Shown: in pieces, positions 34,982 through 46,100 of the stretch | Numbering within the stretch: the stretch's first letter is position 1 | Layout of the letters: every line of letters starts with the position of its first letter | Assembly: GCA_030248065.1 (NCBI GenBank) | Contig: JASAMV010007625.1 | Coordinates: 1-64,000, forward strand | Reading direction: 5' to 3' | DNA: 64,000 nt | Source of the DNA: Rhynchonema sp. JSB1_4 | Lineage: Eukaryota > Nematoda > Chromadorea > Monhysterida > Xyalidae | Position numbers and translations under genes: made by a program | Notes under the pieces: model-generated | Database searches by the model: none | What the model was told of the DNA's origin: nothing | The model's input: the letters and a program-made list of their open reading frames with translations, nothing else

Positions 34982-35654
34982 GTTGAAAATACATTGTTTT
35001 CCATGAAATGGTTGGTTGGTTTATTGCTCTCAGTGACGCATAAAACCATGCACGTAAATTAGTGATAGAAGCACAGTTACAAGATCGGGTGGGACAATTA
35101 CGGAAATGAAAATAGTTACAACACTGGTTATAACAAAACCACAGCAAATAAAAGCTACAAAAAGCGCCAAGGAGAGAGAAAGATCACGGACATCAGGACA
35201 GATCACAGGACATGTTAACAGAACTGAAAATTATGCATTAATCCTCGTCCTCGTCAAACGACAAATGTCGGGCTCAGAGGGCGCATATTGGGATCAGTCC
35301 ATGAAATGGTCGTCAGATAGAGACAATACTGATCACTTGCTTGCCGAATCCGTCAGAAATTTTAGTATTTTTGACAAAAAAATCCCTACTTTTTCAGTAA
35401 AATAAGTCACTTCAGAAGCTTCGGGCCGGGGTGCCCGGCCCGACCCTCCAAATCTCCGGCCCGGCCCGAGGTCGGGCCGGCCCGATTGCGACCTCTGATT
35501 CACTGACCCGAACCTGAAAAATTGTCCCCAGAAATACCCCCCAAAAACCCCTAAAAAGGGGGTTGAAAGGATGTTTTTTCGCTTGTAATCGCATTTATTC
35601 GTGTCTATTCGTCAATAGGAGGCGTTCAGGCGTATTATGTGTAGGCCTGGGCTC

Positions 35655-36453
35655 CAGAGGTCGCAATCGGGCCGGGTTTGGCCGGCCCGGCCCGGCCCGA
35701 GCCCCCAAATCTCCGGCCCGGCCCGGCCCGACCCGTACCCCCAAATCTCCGGCCCGGCCCGGCCCGAACCCCCAAATCTCCGGCCCGGCCCGGCCCGAAT
35801 TTTTGGCTCAGATTTTAACCCAATTTTTGTCATAATTTTTGCGATTTTTGAATCAATGTTTTTGTTGAAATTTCATTGTTTTCCATGAAAAAGTCGCCAG
35901 ATAGACAATACCAATGGTGGGGCTGGGGGGGTCCCCCCTAGGTACAGTAGGTAGATGACGCGTCATCCTGGTACAGTAGGTAGGTCGCCGCCCCCCGGCT
36001 GGTACAGTAGGTTGCTATTTTTGGCTCAAAATGGTATAAAATCCATATTTTTCATTCCAAATAATCGAAAAATTTTGAGGGTTTTAGAGTACATTTTCAT
36101 CTAAACTTGGACATAAAAAATTTTGTTCCCCCCCAAGCTCGGCCGGTCGGTACAGTAGGTAGGTTGATTTCAGGCCTTTCTGGTGGTACAGTAGGTTGAT
36201 TGCACGCCTGGGTAGCCACACGACTGGACAATACTGATCACTTACTTGCTGAATCCGTCCGAAATTTTAGTATTTTGGACAAAAAAAACCCTACTTTTTC
36301 AGTAAAATAAGTCACTTCAGAAGCTTCGGGCCGGGGTGCCCGGCCCGGCCCGGCCCTCCAAATCTCCGGCCCGGCCCGAGCCAAAAGCCCAAAATCGCGG
36401 CCCGGCCCGGCTCGGCCCGGTCCGAGGTCGGGCCGGCCCGATTGCGACCTCTG
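35655..36453. mobile_element. hAT-like element, level 3, GGCCCGG family
   Basis: It has the same ends as 33994-35497 (CAGAGGTCGC and GCGACCTCTG). The flanking octamers CTGGGCTC and CTGGGCAC differ at one base. It is inserted only 13 bp inside the terminus of the CCAATACC-family element. Confidence 0.85.
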
Positions 36454-36661
36454 CTGGGCACAATACCACTTTTGACACCCAATACCAATACCCAACACCA
36501 ATACCGGCCCTGTACCAATACCCAATACCCAATACCAATACCGAATTGGGGACCCAATACCCAATACCAATACCGGGCGAGACCCAATACCAATACCAAT
36601 ACCGAATACCAAATCAATACTACTGAAGTGCCTGGTATTGGGTTTGGTATTGGGTTGGTAT

Positions 36662-37105
36662 CAGGGTAGTACTTGGGGTGGGGGTGGGGGGTCCCCCCCC
36701 CAAATTCATCTATCTATCGTCAACACTTTTTGATTTCATCTATCTATCGTCAACACCTATGGGCAAATCTATCTATCGTCAACAAATTCTGGGAACAATC
36801 TATCTATCGTCAACACATTTCGACCCCAAAATGGGTATTTTTGCCTCAAAATGGCTCAAAATCGGTATTTTTTGTCCCAAATAGGCAAAAAATCGCGCGC
36901 TACGCGCGGATTTAGTACATCTAAGTACATTTTCATTAATATTTACACACTATTACATGCTTAGTACACTATACTGTACCTTGATTTTTGGCGACCCCCC
37001 CCCACCATCTATCTATCGTCAACAAGTTTGGGTCGACCCCCCCCCAGATTTCGGACTTGGGTCATCTATCTATCGTCAACACATTTCGGGTCCCAATCTA
37101 TCTAT
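36662..37105. mobile_element. element with GATAGATAG / GTTGACGATAG motif array, truncated
   Basis: It begins CAGGGTAGTACTTGGGG and contains at least six copies of ATCTATCTATCGTCAACA, then a GC palindrome at 36893-36908. The right terminus is not found; the sequence runs back into CCAATACC-family repeats near 37105. It is an inverted relative of 38365-38839. Confidence 0.75.
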
Positions 37106-37335
37106 TGGGTATTGGGTTGGTATTGGGTATTGGTCTTAGTATTGGTTTGGTATTGGGTTTTTGGTCTGGTATTGGGTTGGTATTGGGTTTGGTATTGGTT
37201 TGGTATTGGGTTTTGAGTCAGGTATTGGGTTTTTCTGGGTTAGTATTGGGTATTGGTTTTGATCCAATACCTGGGCAAACCCAATACCAATACCCAATAC
37301 CAATACCAGGCCAGCTTCAATACCAATACCCAATA

Positions 37336-37659
37336 CAGTGTAGTGGCAGGCCCATGTGTGGGAGGTAAGTATGATGCGGGGTTGGGACCGGAAGCGTGAG
37401 AGGTATGATTTTGGTCACCCAAAAACGCGAAAAAACACCGTTTTTGTGATACAATTTTGGCCAAAAAAATGAGGTAAAAATTGTACTTTTTCCAAATTTT
37501 CGCCGATTTTTGCCTTAAAAAGGTATAAAATTGCTTGTGAGAGGTATGATTTGAAGTTGTGAGAGGTAAGTACTCAACCCCCCCCAACCCCCCCCTCGGG
37601 TTTTGTGGTATTTAAGTACTGAGATGGGGGGGGGGGTAACCCCCCCAGCCACTACTATG
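37336..37659. mobile_element. hAT-like MITE, CAGTGTAGTGGC family
   Basis: The ends are CAGTGTAGTGGCAGGCC and CCAGCCACTACTATG, with an exact duplication, ACCCAATA (37328-37335 and 37660-37667). It is inserted in the CCAATACC array. Unit GTGAGAGGTATGATTT recurs inside it. Its ends match those of the level 1 element. Confidence 0.87.
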
Positions 37660-38364
37660 ACCCAATACTAGAATTAGACCCAATACCAATACCAAACACT
37701 GGTATTGGTATTGGTATTGGGTGGTATTGGTATTGGGTATTGTGCCCACCCATAATTATGTGCTCTGAACGAACAACAAACATGCATGAATGTACCTGTA
37801 TACCACTATCAAGCCTTAATACACTACAGTATAGGGGATGTTACTTAGGGGGGGCTCTATTCCGGGGGGGGGGCTATATTGATTCACTGACCCCAGTTTG
37901 GGGGGTTTACTACGTGGGGCTCTATTCCTGGGAGGGGGGCTGTATTCAGGTTTTTACGGTATCTCGAGTCAACCGTTAGGGGGGGATGGGGGGAAGGGTA
38001 TCTACCTCGAGCCGACCCCAAAGGGTATCTCGAGTAAGTAGATTTATGGTTTTCAAAGGCAAAAATAGGTGTTTTTCGACCTCGGGACCCCCAAAAATCG
38101 CGGTCATTTTAGGCCAATTTTCGGCAAAAATGTCAAAAAGTAAAGTACCCATTTTTAGGCCAATTTTGCAGAAAAATTGCATGCAAAAAACGGCCTTTTT
38201 TCGCGTTTTGACGGACCATAGGGGTATCTTGAGTAGCCTCTGGGGGGTATCTCGAGTAAGTCCGAAACCTTCCCCCCCCTAGGGTATCTTGGGTCGATTG
38301 GCCTGCCACCACACTGGTGCAGCAGTCAGGAGATAAAAATCTTTTGAAAATCATCCGTGCCCTT

Positions 38365-38839
38365 CAGTGTAGTACTTGGTCAGGGTGTTGACGATAGATA
38401 GATTGGGACCCGAAATGTGTTGACGATAGATAGATGACCCAAGTCCGAAATCTGGGGGGGGTCGACCCAAACTTGTTGACGATAGATTGGTGGGGGGGGG
38501 GTCGCCAAAAATCAAGGTATAGTATAGTGCACTAAGTTGGTAATAATGTGTAAATATTAATGAAAATGTACTTAGATGTACTAAATCCGCGCGTAGCGCG
38601 CGATTTTTTGCCTATTTGGGACAAAAAATACCGATTTTGAGCCATTTTGAGGCAAAAATACCCATTTTGGGGTCGAAATGTGTTGACGATAGATAGATTG
38701 TTCCCAGAATTTGTTGACGATAGATAGATGAAATCAAGAAGTGTTGACGATAGATACGTAGATGAAATCAAAAAGTGTTGACGATAGATAGATGAATTTG
38801 GGGGGGACCCCCCACCCCCCCCCCCCAAGTACTACCCTG
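38365..38839. mobile_element. hAT-like MITE, CAGTGTAGTACTTGG family
   Basis: The ends are CAGTGTAGTACTTGG and CCAAGTACTACCCTG, with an exact duplication, GTGCCCTT (38357-38364 and 38840-38847). At least seven copies of TGTTGACGATAGATAGAT lie at its two ends, and the GC palindrome is at 38587-38602. Confidence 0.9.
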
Positions 38840-38862
38840 GTGCCCTTGATCATCAGGTTTAA

Positions 38863-39668
38863 GGGCGCGCCCATGTAGGCCAGGGCCAGGGCCGGGGCCG
38901 GGGCCATGAAAAATAATCTATGTCCGAGGCCCTGGCCCCGGCCCTGGCCTACATGGGCGCACCGACAGGGCCGGGGCCGGTGCGAAACATTTTTCTGGAT
39001 AGGCAACGTTTCAACTGCAGGGTTGTCAATAATCCAACATTGGTTTCGTATATGCAGCTGTGCGTGTGTGTTCGCGTTGGGTGCGCTACTGCCTGATTTA
39101 TCAAGGGCATGGCTATCTTGTGTTTTTTCTTTTGCAAATTCGGGCTGCAGTTTGAAATATGGTTGACAAAACACTGAATTTCTACCTGCAATTATACACA
39201 TACAGTTTGCTTTTGACCGTGCACATACACGACGTGCGCGTTTCGCTGATTGGTTGAGTTATAGGTTACTCGAATATCGCGCAGACATGTCGTTTACTGT
39301 GGTTGCTCAAAAAATTTATGTCATCTGGTGACTTTTCATCAGCCAGTATTTTTAAGAATAAAGCGCTTTATATTAATGTGCTTGAACAAATACATATGCC
39401 TAACCTAAATAAAATCCCAAAATGACCGTGCCCTTGATACATCAGGCAACAGGACATCCAACACGAACACACACGCACAGCTGCATTATGTATACGAAAC
39501 CGATGTTGGATTATTGACAACCCTGTAGTTCTAACGTCGCCTATCCAGAAAAATGTTTCGCACCGGCCCCGGCCCCGGCCCTGTCGGTGCGCCCATGTAG
39601 GCCAGGGCCAGGGCCTCGGAGATAGATTATTTTTCATGGCCCCGGCCCTGGCCTACATGGGCGCGCCC
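38863..39668. mobile_element. Harbinger-like element with long inverted termini
   Basis: The ends are GGGCGCGCCCATGTAGGCC and its complement. The 3-bp duplication is TAA (38860-38862 and 39669-39671), and the uninserted site is preserved in the palindrome's left arm. The inverted termini are about 260 bp long and rich in GGCCAGGGCCGGGGCC. The TWA-type duplication and GGGC tip suggest the PIF/Harbinger superfamily (inference). No coding sequence. Confidence 0.85.
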
Positions 39669-39835
39669 TAACCGTTACACCACATCGGTGTGGTTCCTGG
39701 TCCCAGTGGGGAGATAGCGAAAGGGGGGAGGGAAGACCCAAATTCAGGAAAAAGTCACTTGAACTATTTTTGCCCCTCTTTGGAAAAAATTCTTCATAAA
39801 AAGGGTGTATCTTGGCGACTTTTGACAACATTGAT

Positions 39836-40102
39836 GTGGAGAGATGTTTTGAGAAAGGGGTTTCAATCGCGAAAAGTGCAATGCCCGATTCCTTGGAAAA
39901 ACATGTCGATACCCGATACCCGATACTTCTTGGGTGCCGATACCCGATACCTCCCGATCCCTTCGCCTCGATGGCTCAGTGGTGGGGATGGGAGGCTTAG
40001 GCTGAGACAGCATTTCTTCATCGGTAATGCTATTTTTAGAAAGTTACTGTTGCTATTCGTTTCGTTCGTCGTTCGTAATCAATCGCACAAAAATTGGGCA
40101 AA
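39836..40102. promoter_or_regulatory. upstream region of DOP1
   Basis: A short stretch separates the palindrome from the DOP1 start. It contains CCCGATACCCGATACC repeats (39905-39960), related in design to other elements' motif arrays, then about 90 bp directly before the ATG. The DOP1 promoter or trans-splice acceptor must lie here or within the transposon block; no clear core signal was seen. Confidence 0.4.
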
Positions 40103-43100
40103 ATGCCGCGTCGCGGCGGTGATTATGACAATTTGGAAAGCAATCCGAAGTACAAGGCGTTTGCTTCGCAAGTGGACGTTGCGCTGAAGGCGTTTGAACG
40201 AACTAATGAGTGGGCAGATTTGATTAAAGCCTTGACCGGCTTGATTAAGGTTGGTTTTTTGGTTTGTCATGAAAATTCTGCGCAAGCCGATAGCTCTCAC
40301 CTAGATTTTAAAATTTGTTTTAAAACTTTTTTTCCAAACAAATTACCAGTACTTAAGGAATTCCGAAGGGCGAAGCACCTACTTTTAGGCAGTTTTTTGC
40401 TTGTTGTGCAACACCTGCGAAAAATAAATTACCGGTAATTTTTCGGGTAATTTATTTTGGAAATTTATCTGGCTCCGGAAGAAACTTTTTTTGTTTTTAC
40501 CAGGAAAACAACGGTTTTTTTTTCACGGTGGGCAGTGGGCACTATACCGATACCAGATACTTTTTGGATGTCGATACCCGATAGCCGATACCTTCCCATC
40601 CCTCGTCACTCACGGCAGGTCCCAGGTTATCTGGGAACCAAAATTTTTTATGTGTAAATATTGATAAAAATGTGGTCTCTAAGATACTAATTTCGTGCGT
40701 AGCGCTCGATTTTTCGCCTATTTGTGGTCAAAGCAATTTTTCGCCTATTTGTGGTCGTTATCGTTAGGTGGGGCGGCAACCTACCTACTGTACCAGGCGA
40801 GGGGCGGCAACCTACCTAGCACCTACCGTACCTAGAGGCGTCTCCCCTCCACAGCTACACTAGTGGGCCTGGCCGGGCGAGATCGCCGGCCCGAAGCTTC
40901 TCTGAAGTGACTTATTTTACTTCCAAGTCGAAATTCTTTGGTCAAAAGTACTAAAATTTCTGACGGATTTGGCAAGTAAGTGATCATTGTTTTTTCTATC
41001 TGAGAACTCTTTCATTAAAAACATAAATTTTCCACCAAAAAACTAGATTCAGAAAAACTGTCGGAAAAGTTTTGGGAGGCACCCGACACCAGCCCACTTT
41101 GGTATCCGAGCCCTGACACCGACATCCGACATTGCTCAATTGTCTGTCACTGTATAAATGTTATTGAAATCTGCGTTATTCAAGAAAATGATCGTGACAA
41201 TGGTGAAGTCCTCAAATTGCAGGTGCTACAGAATAACCAAAAATACGGACAAATACCCCGGACGTTGCTAGTGGCCAAGCGTCTGGCGCAATGCCTCCAT
41301 CCGCATTTGGCACCGGGTGTGCATTTGAAGGCATTGGAGGTACTGTAGGTAGCTTATAGCTTGTTAGCTGTAGCGTTATATTGGTTTTGTCCTTCGCTTA
41401 GATGCAAAGGGAGGCAAAGCTAGCTGCTATGCCATTATTGCTGCAACGATTGGTTTCCGTAATTTGTTTTCTGAAGGGAAAAATACTAGCATTGTTTCAC
41501 TGCTGTATTGTAACGTACTTTTCTTTTGGTAACTTGGTAACCTGAGTCTTCTCTCCCTCCAGCTTAGCAGTCAGAATTTACTTACGCGAGTAAAAAAAAT
41601 TAGTGAAGCACCGATTTGTACCCGAAATCCATCTCGATGCACTGTGCATTGCACGTTGAGGTTGAGGACACTAAAATCACACACCATTCTAGCCTGCCTT
41701 CACAATGCATGCGCGTTTGCGCATGCGCGTTTGCGCGTCACATTTTTTGACGCGCATTGGTGTTCACAATGCAAATTTCATGCGCAAACGCGCACGCGCA
41801 TGCGCAAATGCGCAAACGCGTAGTGCGCATCTGTGTTCACAAAGGACATGCGCGTTTGCGCATCAGATTAGAATAGCGTGTGCATGAAATTTGGAACAGT
41901 TGTTTTTTTGCATTTTCATATTCTTACCGGCTGGCATGCGTCCGGCGGGAGATTGAGCTCATCGTCTGTTGATGAGCATTCACCTTTGCTGTCCCCTGAT
42001 GTAATTTTTAAAACGAAAACTTGAGATTGCGGAATATTTTTTGGCAACGAATTATAGAAAATACATAAAATTACTATCAAACAGAACAAAAGTTGAACCC
42101 TCCACCCGATTCCATTGAAATTGTTCAAAGAAAATCATACGAAAAAGAAATAAACACGACAAGTTGTGAAAAATGCAATTTTCGACATTTTGTTTCCTGT
42201 GAAAGAATGACTTTTGAAATGAAACGTAAACAATGGCTGAGTGATAAAACAACAAACGTAAAAGGATCGTAACGGGTGGCCATATCATTTTTAAAATATA
42301 ATTTGTTGAAATAATAATGTTTTTTTGCTTCAGGCAGCTCGGGCAAGCCAAACGCGCACGCAAAATTAGAACCAATCCTAATCGTATTTTTGCGCGTTTG
42401 AGCGTCAAAAACACGCAGACGCGCAAACGCGCAAATGCATTGTGAACACAAATGCGCGTCAGTTTCGTGCGCAAACGCGCATGCATTGTGAAGGCAGCCT
42501 AAGCGGGGGGGGGCACAAATGTCACGCCGATGAGCTCGAATGCCCATGCCCCAGAAACGTAGGCCCAGTAGTTAGAAATTTGAAAATTCTAATTTTAATT
42601 TTAGCTCTTGTGCACAAATCTTTGTACAAACTGCAAGCTCTCGCATCCAACTACGCATTACTTACACATGCAGGCGTACCGTCAAATCTTCAAAATCATG
42701 TCCGAGGACGACCGTGCCAAGCAGTTGCATTTGTTTGCCATTGGTCTGTTCCCGGTGATGGGCTTCGGTGGCATTCGTGTGAAAAAAGACCTGATGCAAA
42801 TTCTCAACGAATATTTCCTGCCGCTCGGTCCGCGTCTGAAGCCGGCTGCGGTCGGACTCATAACCGGTGTGCTGCCTGGCCTTGAGGAGGGCTCGGAATT
42901 CTATGATAGGTGCGTGTGTTTTCGTTGTAAATTTGTTTGAGATTGTGGCGACAATCGGTGAATAATGAAGACGGTGTCTTGATTTGTCCTGTTCTGGCCA
43001 CACTACCTGAACCTGAGTCAAGCTTAGGTATGGTTTCGAGTTTTACGTGTTGTTGGGCGAATGCAAAAGTAAATCGGTTGCATCATGGACAACAACGTCG

Positions 43101-46100
43101 TTTACGTGAAGCTTGTCGGACCGAGCTTGGTAACAAGCTAACAGTTCATAATTTACAGCATCAACAAATTCCTTATTGAACTCGAGTCGTGTATCGGTTC
43201 GGATTATATGTACAGTTGTATCTGGCAATGTATTCGTACCACGCCGCATGTACGATTGCCCGCTTTGCAGGTTTGCATTGCAATGGTTATTTTTGGTTGT
43301 GAGAAAATTAATTTATTCGTATCTTTTATCACAACTTTAACTGCAACAAAAAAATTGAGATTTTTTCTTGTTTTTTGCAGTTTATATCACAACGATTCGA
43401 TCGAAAGAAACCGATGGACGACCAATTATACATTCTTGGCACCAGCGTGGAAACGATGGTGAGCCAATCACCGGTTGCTCTTAGTTTTTTTGGTTTTGGT
43501 TGCTGTTTCTCCGTCCAAAATCAGTCGTCAAAAGACGCACGGCGTTTTCATGTCACACTTTCACAAGACCATGCGCATCGTACGCTCAAAATGTTTGGTG
43601 ACCTGTTGCAGTCGCACAAGACGACCAAAAGGTTGAGCAAGTCTGATTTCCGGTATGCAGGTGTCAGCGCTTTGCGAGACGTGCACGACGAACACCGACC
43701 AAGCGTTGCTGGTGCAGCGGTATTTGCTCGATTTTCTCACCACCGCCTTTCCGCTAGATTGCGAACATTTGGGTGCGTGTTTGATGAGTTTCAGTATAGA
43801 TTTGTTTATTTTACATAATAAGAACGACAACAAATGTTGTTTTTATTTATCCAGTGCACAGTGATGTGGTTCGTCTGCTGCACGCTGTGTTGTTTGTGGT
43901 GTTCAAACGTGACATGTCGCTCAACAGACGCTTGTATGCCTGGCTGCTCAATTGTGCTGGTTCAAAGGTTACCTACTTTGGTAGCTGAATTATTTAAAGC
44001 AATCGTTTATAATTCTGAGTAGACTTATTACCTTATCACATTGACATTCATTGTCTGCTCTGAAAAAAAGTTCCCCATCAAACAGCCGTCTCTACTCAAT
44101 CCAGATAACAGCCATGGACGTCAGTGGCAGCAACAGTAAAGGCAACGCCGTAGATTTGGCCTATTTCCGTCAACGCTCACTTCCCTTGATTAATCAGGCA
44201 TTCCTCTACCACCTGAGACAGGAACAGCATGTTGGAAAGGTAGGACTTGTTCAAATACGCAGGATGCATGATTTTGCGGTGTGCCGACACCCAAAACACA
44301 AACACCCACACTTAGAGTTACCAAAACCCAAACATGAAACAAATTCGTCTGAAAATGAATGAAGATTAGATCAGAGACAGTATTTTCGCGCTCGCCATTT
44401 TTGTCGAATAAGTGTACTTATTCTACACTCTTTGGACATTATGTACGTAAATAGTTGGGTTTGGTGCAGCGGGGGGTAGTGTGCTTTGCGCTGCCTTTAA
44501 TCAGCTCTGCGCTGTCGTTGTTCTAGTGTTTCGAAATATCTTGCATCCAAACATAAAACCCCAACACCTGGAAAAACCCCGACACAAACACCTAAATACT
44601 GAGGAGGGGCCGTTTCTCAAACACCCACAGCCGGTTTTGTCGTTGAGGGGAAAGGTTACCCCTTGATATGGGGTATGGAAAAGCACCCCTAAGACAGGAC
44701 TTTTTGACCCCAATAAGTACCAAAATTGACTATTCCTCGGTTAAAAATGTCCGCCGCTTTAAGCACTTTTAGACCAATTTTTATCACTTTTGGAAGATTT
44801 TTGGGGCCGTTTTATCAGAAATCCCCTCGGGTACGCGAAATTTCTAGATTTTTTTATTTTTGGGGTATGTATGGGAAATTCCCCGAAAACTGGGCTGGTT
44901 TTGGGAAAATTTCGATTTCTCAACGACACCACTGACACATGCATCCAAGCCCTACAATTGCCGCACCCTGCGAAAGTGTCAAAGTGTTTTGTTTTAGCAG
45001 CGGGGTGTTCAGTCCAGTGACCAGTTTGTGATCAGGGCACTCGGTTCGGCACGGAATTTTCTGCCAATTGTATCGTCAGCGCGCGGTCTGTTTAAAATGA
45101 AGAGGCGATTTTAAGAGGCCTGACTGTATAAATCTAATACTAATGTAAACAAACAACATCAATAAATGAATGAAACGTTCGTTTTCAGAGCACAGAGGCG
45201 GTGGTGAAATTGCTACGATTGCTGGTTTACTTGATGGATCGATCGGATATTGGCAATCTCGTCTTGGACACAACTCTGTTGCCGTTGTTGCGATTTGCAT
45301 CCGTGCATTGTTTCGTTGAAAAGGTGCTGCTACCTACTTTTTTGAACTTTTGATGTTTGTATGCTCATGCAGTGGTTGACGCTTGTTCTCGAGACAACCG
45401 CTCTTCGATTTTCTGTATTTCGCTCCTTGCCTTGACCGACCTAACAAAAATGCTTGCCCTTTTTCAGCCGACTGCTTCAAACAGTGCCGCTCAGAGGCGC
45501 GCGTTGTCCGCAATCAGTCAAACTAACGAACTGATTAGAAACCGGGATGCATCCGTGTAAGATTTTCAAACACTTTTTGCAAAATTTTGGACTGTTTTTG
45601 TCTAGGCTAGTCTTTATTGAGCTATTCGCAAAGCATGTTTGTAGGCTGGGAAATTTACAATATGATGCGTACAAAAAATTATTTTTATATTTCAGAGCCC
45701 AAAAGCCAGAGATTGAGCTGGTCCGCGTGTTGAATTTGCTGCTGGGCGCGGTCGACAGCGATTACCTGTGGCAATACGTCAGTACTGCCGCTGCGAGGAC
45801 TTTTGATGTTTCATCGGACAGTAATAAAAGTACGCAGGGACAGACGAGACTGAATGTGGATGAACTGATGAATGTTGGCATCCTTTGGAATTGATTGTTT
45901 TCCCAAAAAGCTTGCTGTGACAATGAGCCATTTCAGGTGATTCGTTTCCTTCTCTCCCATGTGCACCTGGATGCAACACCTGACGTCCGTGTGAAACATC
46001 TGGGAGTCTTGTTGAGGTGAGCACATTTGTTACTTTCAGCGGACCTTTGGCACAAACATGGCTTTTCGAACAATTTATGGATGGAAATCTTCATGTTTAT

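Larger units (their letters stand above)
33994..35497. mobile_element. hAT-like element, level 2, GGCCCGG family
   Basis: The ends are CAGAGGTCGCAATCGGGCCG and CCGATTGCGACCTCTG, with an exact duplication, ATTCACTG (33986-33993 and 35498-35505). The subterminal regions are arrays of GGCCCGGCCC. It contains the level 3 element 34218-34981. Confidence 0.9.
35642..37754. mobile_element. hAT-like element, level 2, CCAATACC family
   Basis: The ends are TAGGCCTGGGCTC and, complemented, TATGGGTGGGCACAATACC, with an exact duplication, ATTATGTG (35634-35641 and 37755-37762). The subterminal arrays consist of CCCAATACCAATACC units in opposite orientation at the two ends. It is interrupted close to its left tip by 35655-36453, and internally by 36662-37105 and 37336-37659. 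Confidence 0.82.
33831..38316. mobile_element. hAT-like element, level 1 of the nested stack
   Basis: The ends are CACTGTAGTGGCTGGGG and CTGCCACCACACTG, and the exact 8-bp duplication is GTGCAGCA (33823-33830 and 38317-38324). The uninserted site is present in the left arm of the palindrome. Its own sequence is only the short outer parts with GGGGGGCTCTATT and GGGTATCTCGAGT units; the rest is later insertions (33994-35497 and 35642-37754). Confidence 0.88.
32459..39835. repeat. large palindrome, right arm (expanded by insertions)
   Basis: Blocks matching the left arm are 32459-33081, 33682-33830, 38317-38364, 38840-38862 and 39669-39835. Between them sit four insertions, each delimited by its own target duplication: 33082-33681, 33831-38316, 38365-38839 and 38863-39668. 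Removing these restores about 1 kb collinear with 30810-31801. Confidence 0.85.

Noticed and set aside
36480..37335. CRISPR-like or microsatellite array (CCAATACC / GGTATTGG)
   Set aside because: Units are irregular, overlapping and without spacers, and the array lies inside a transposon bounded by an exact 8-bp duplication.
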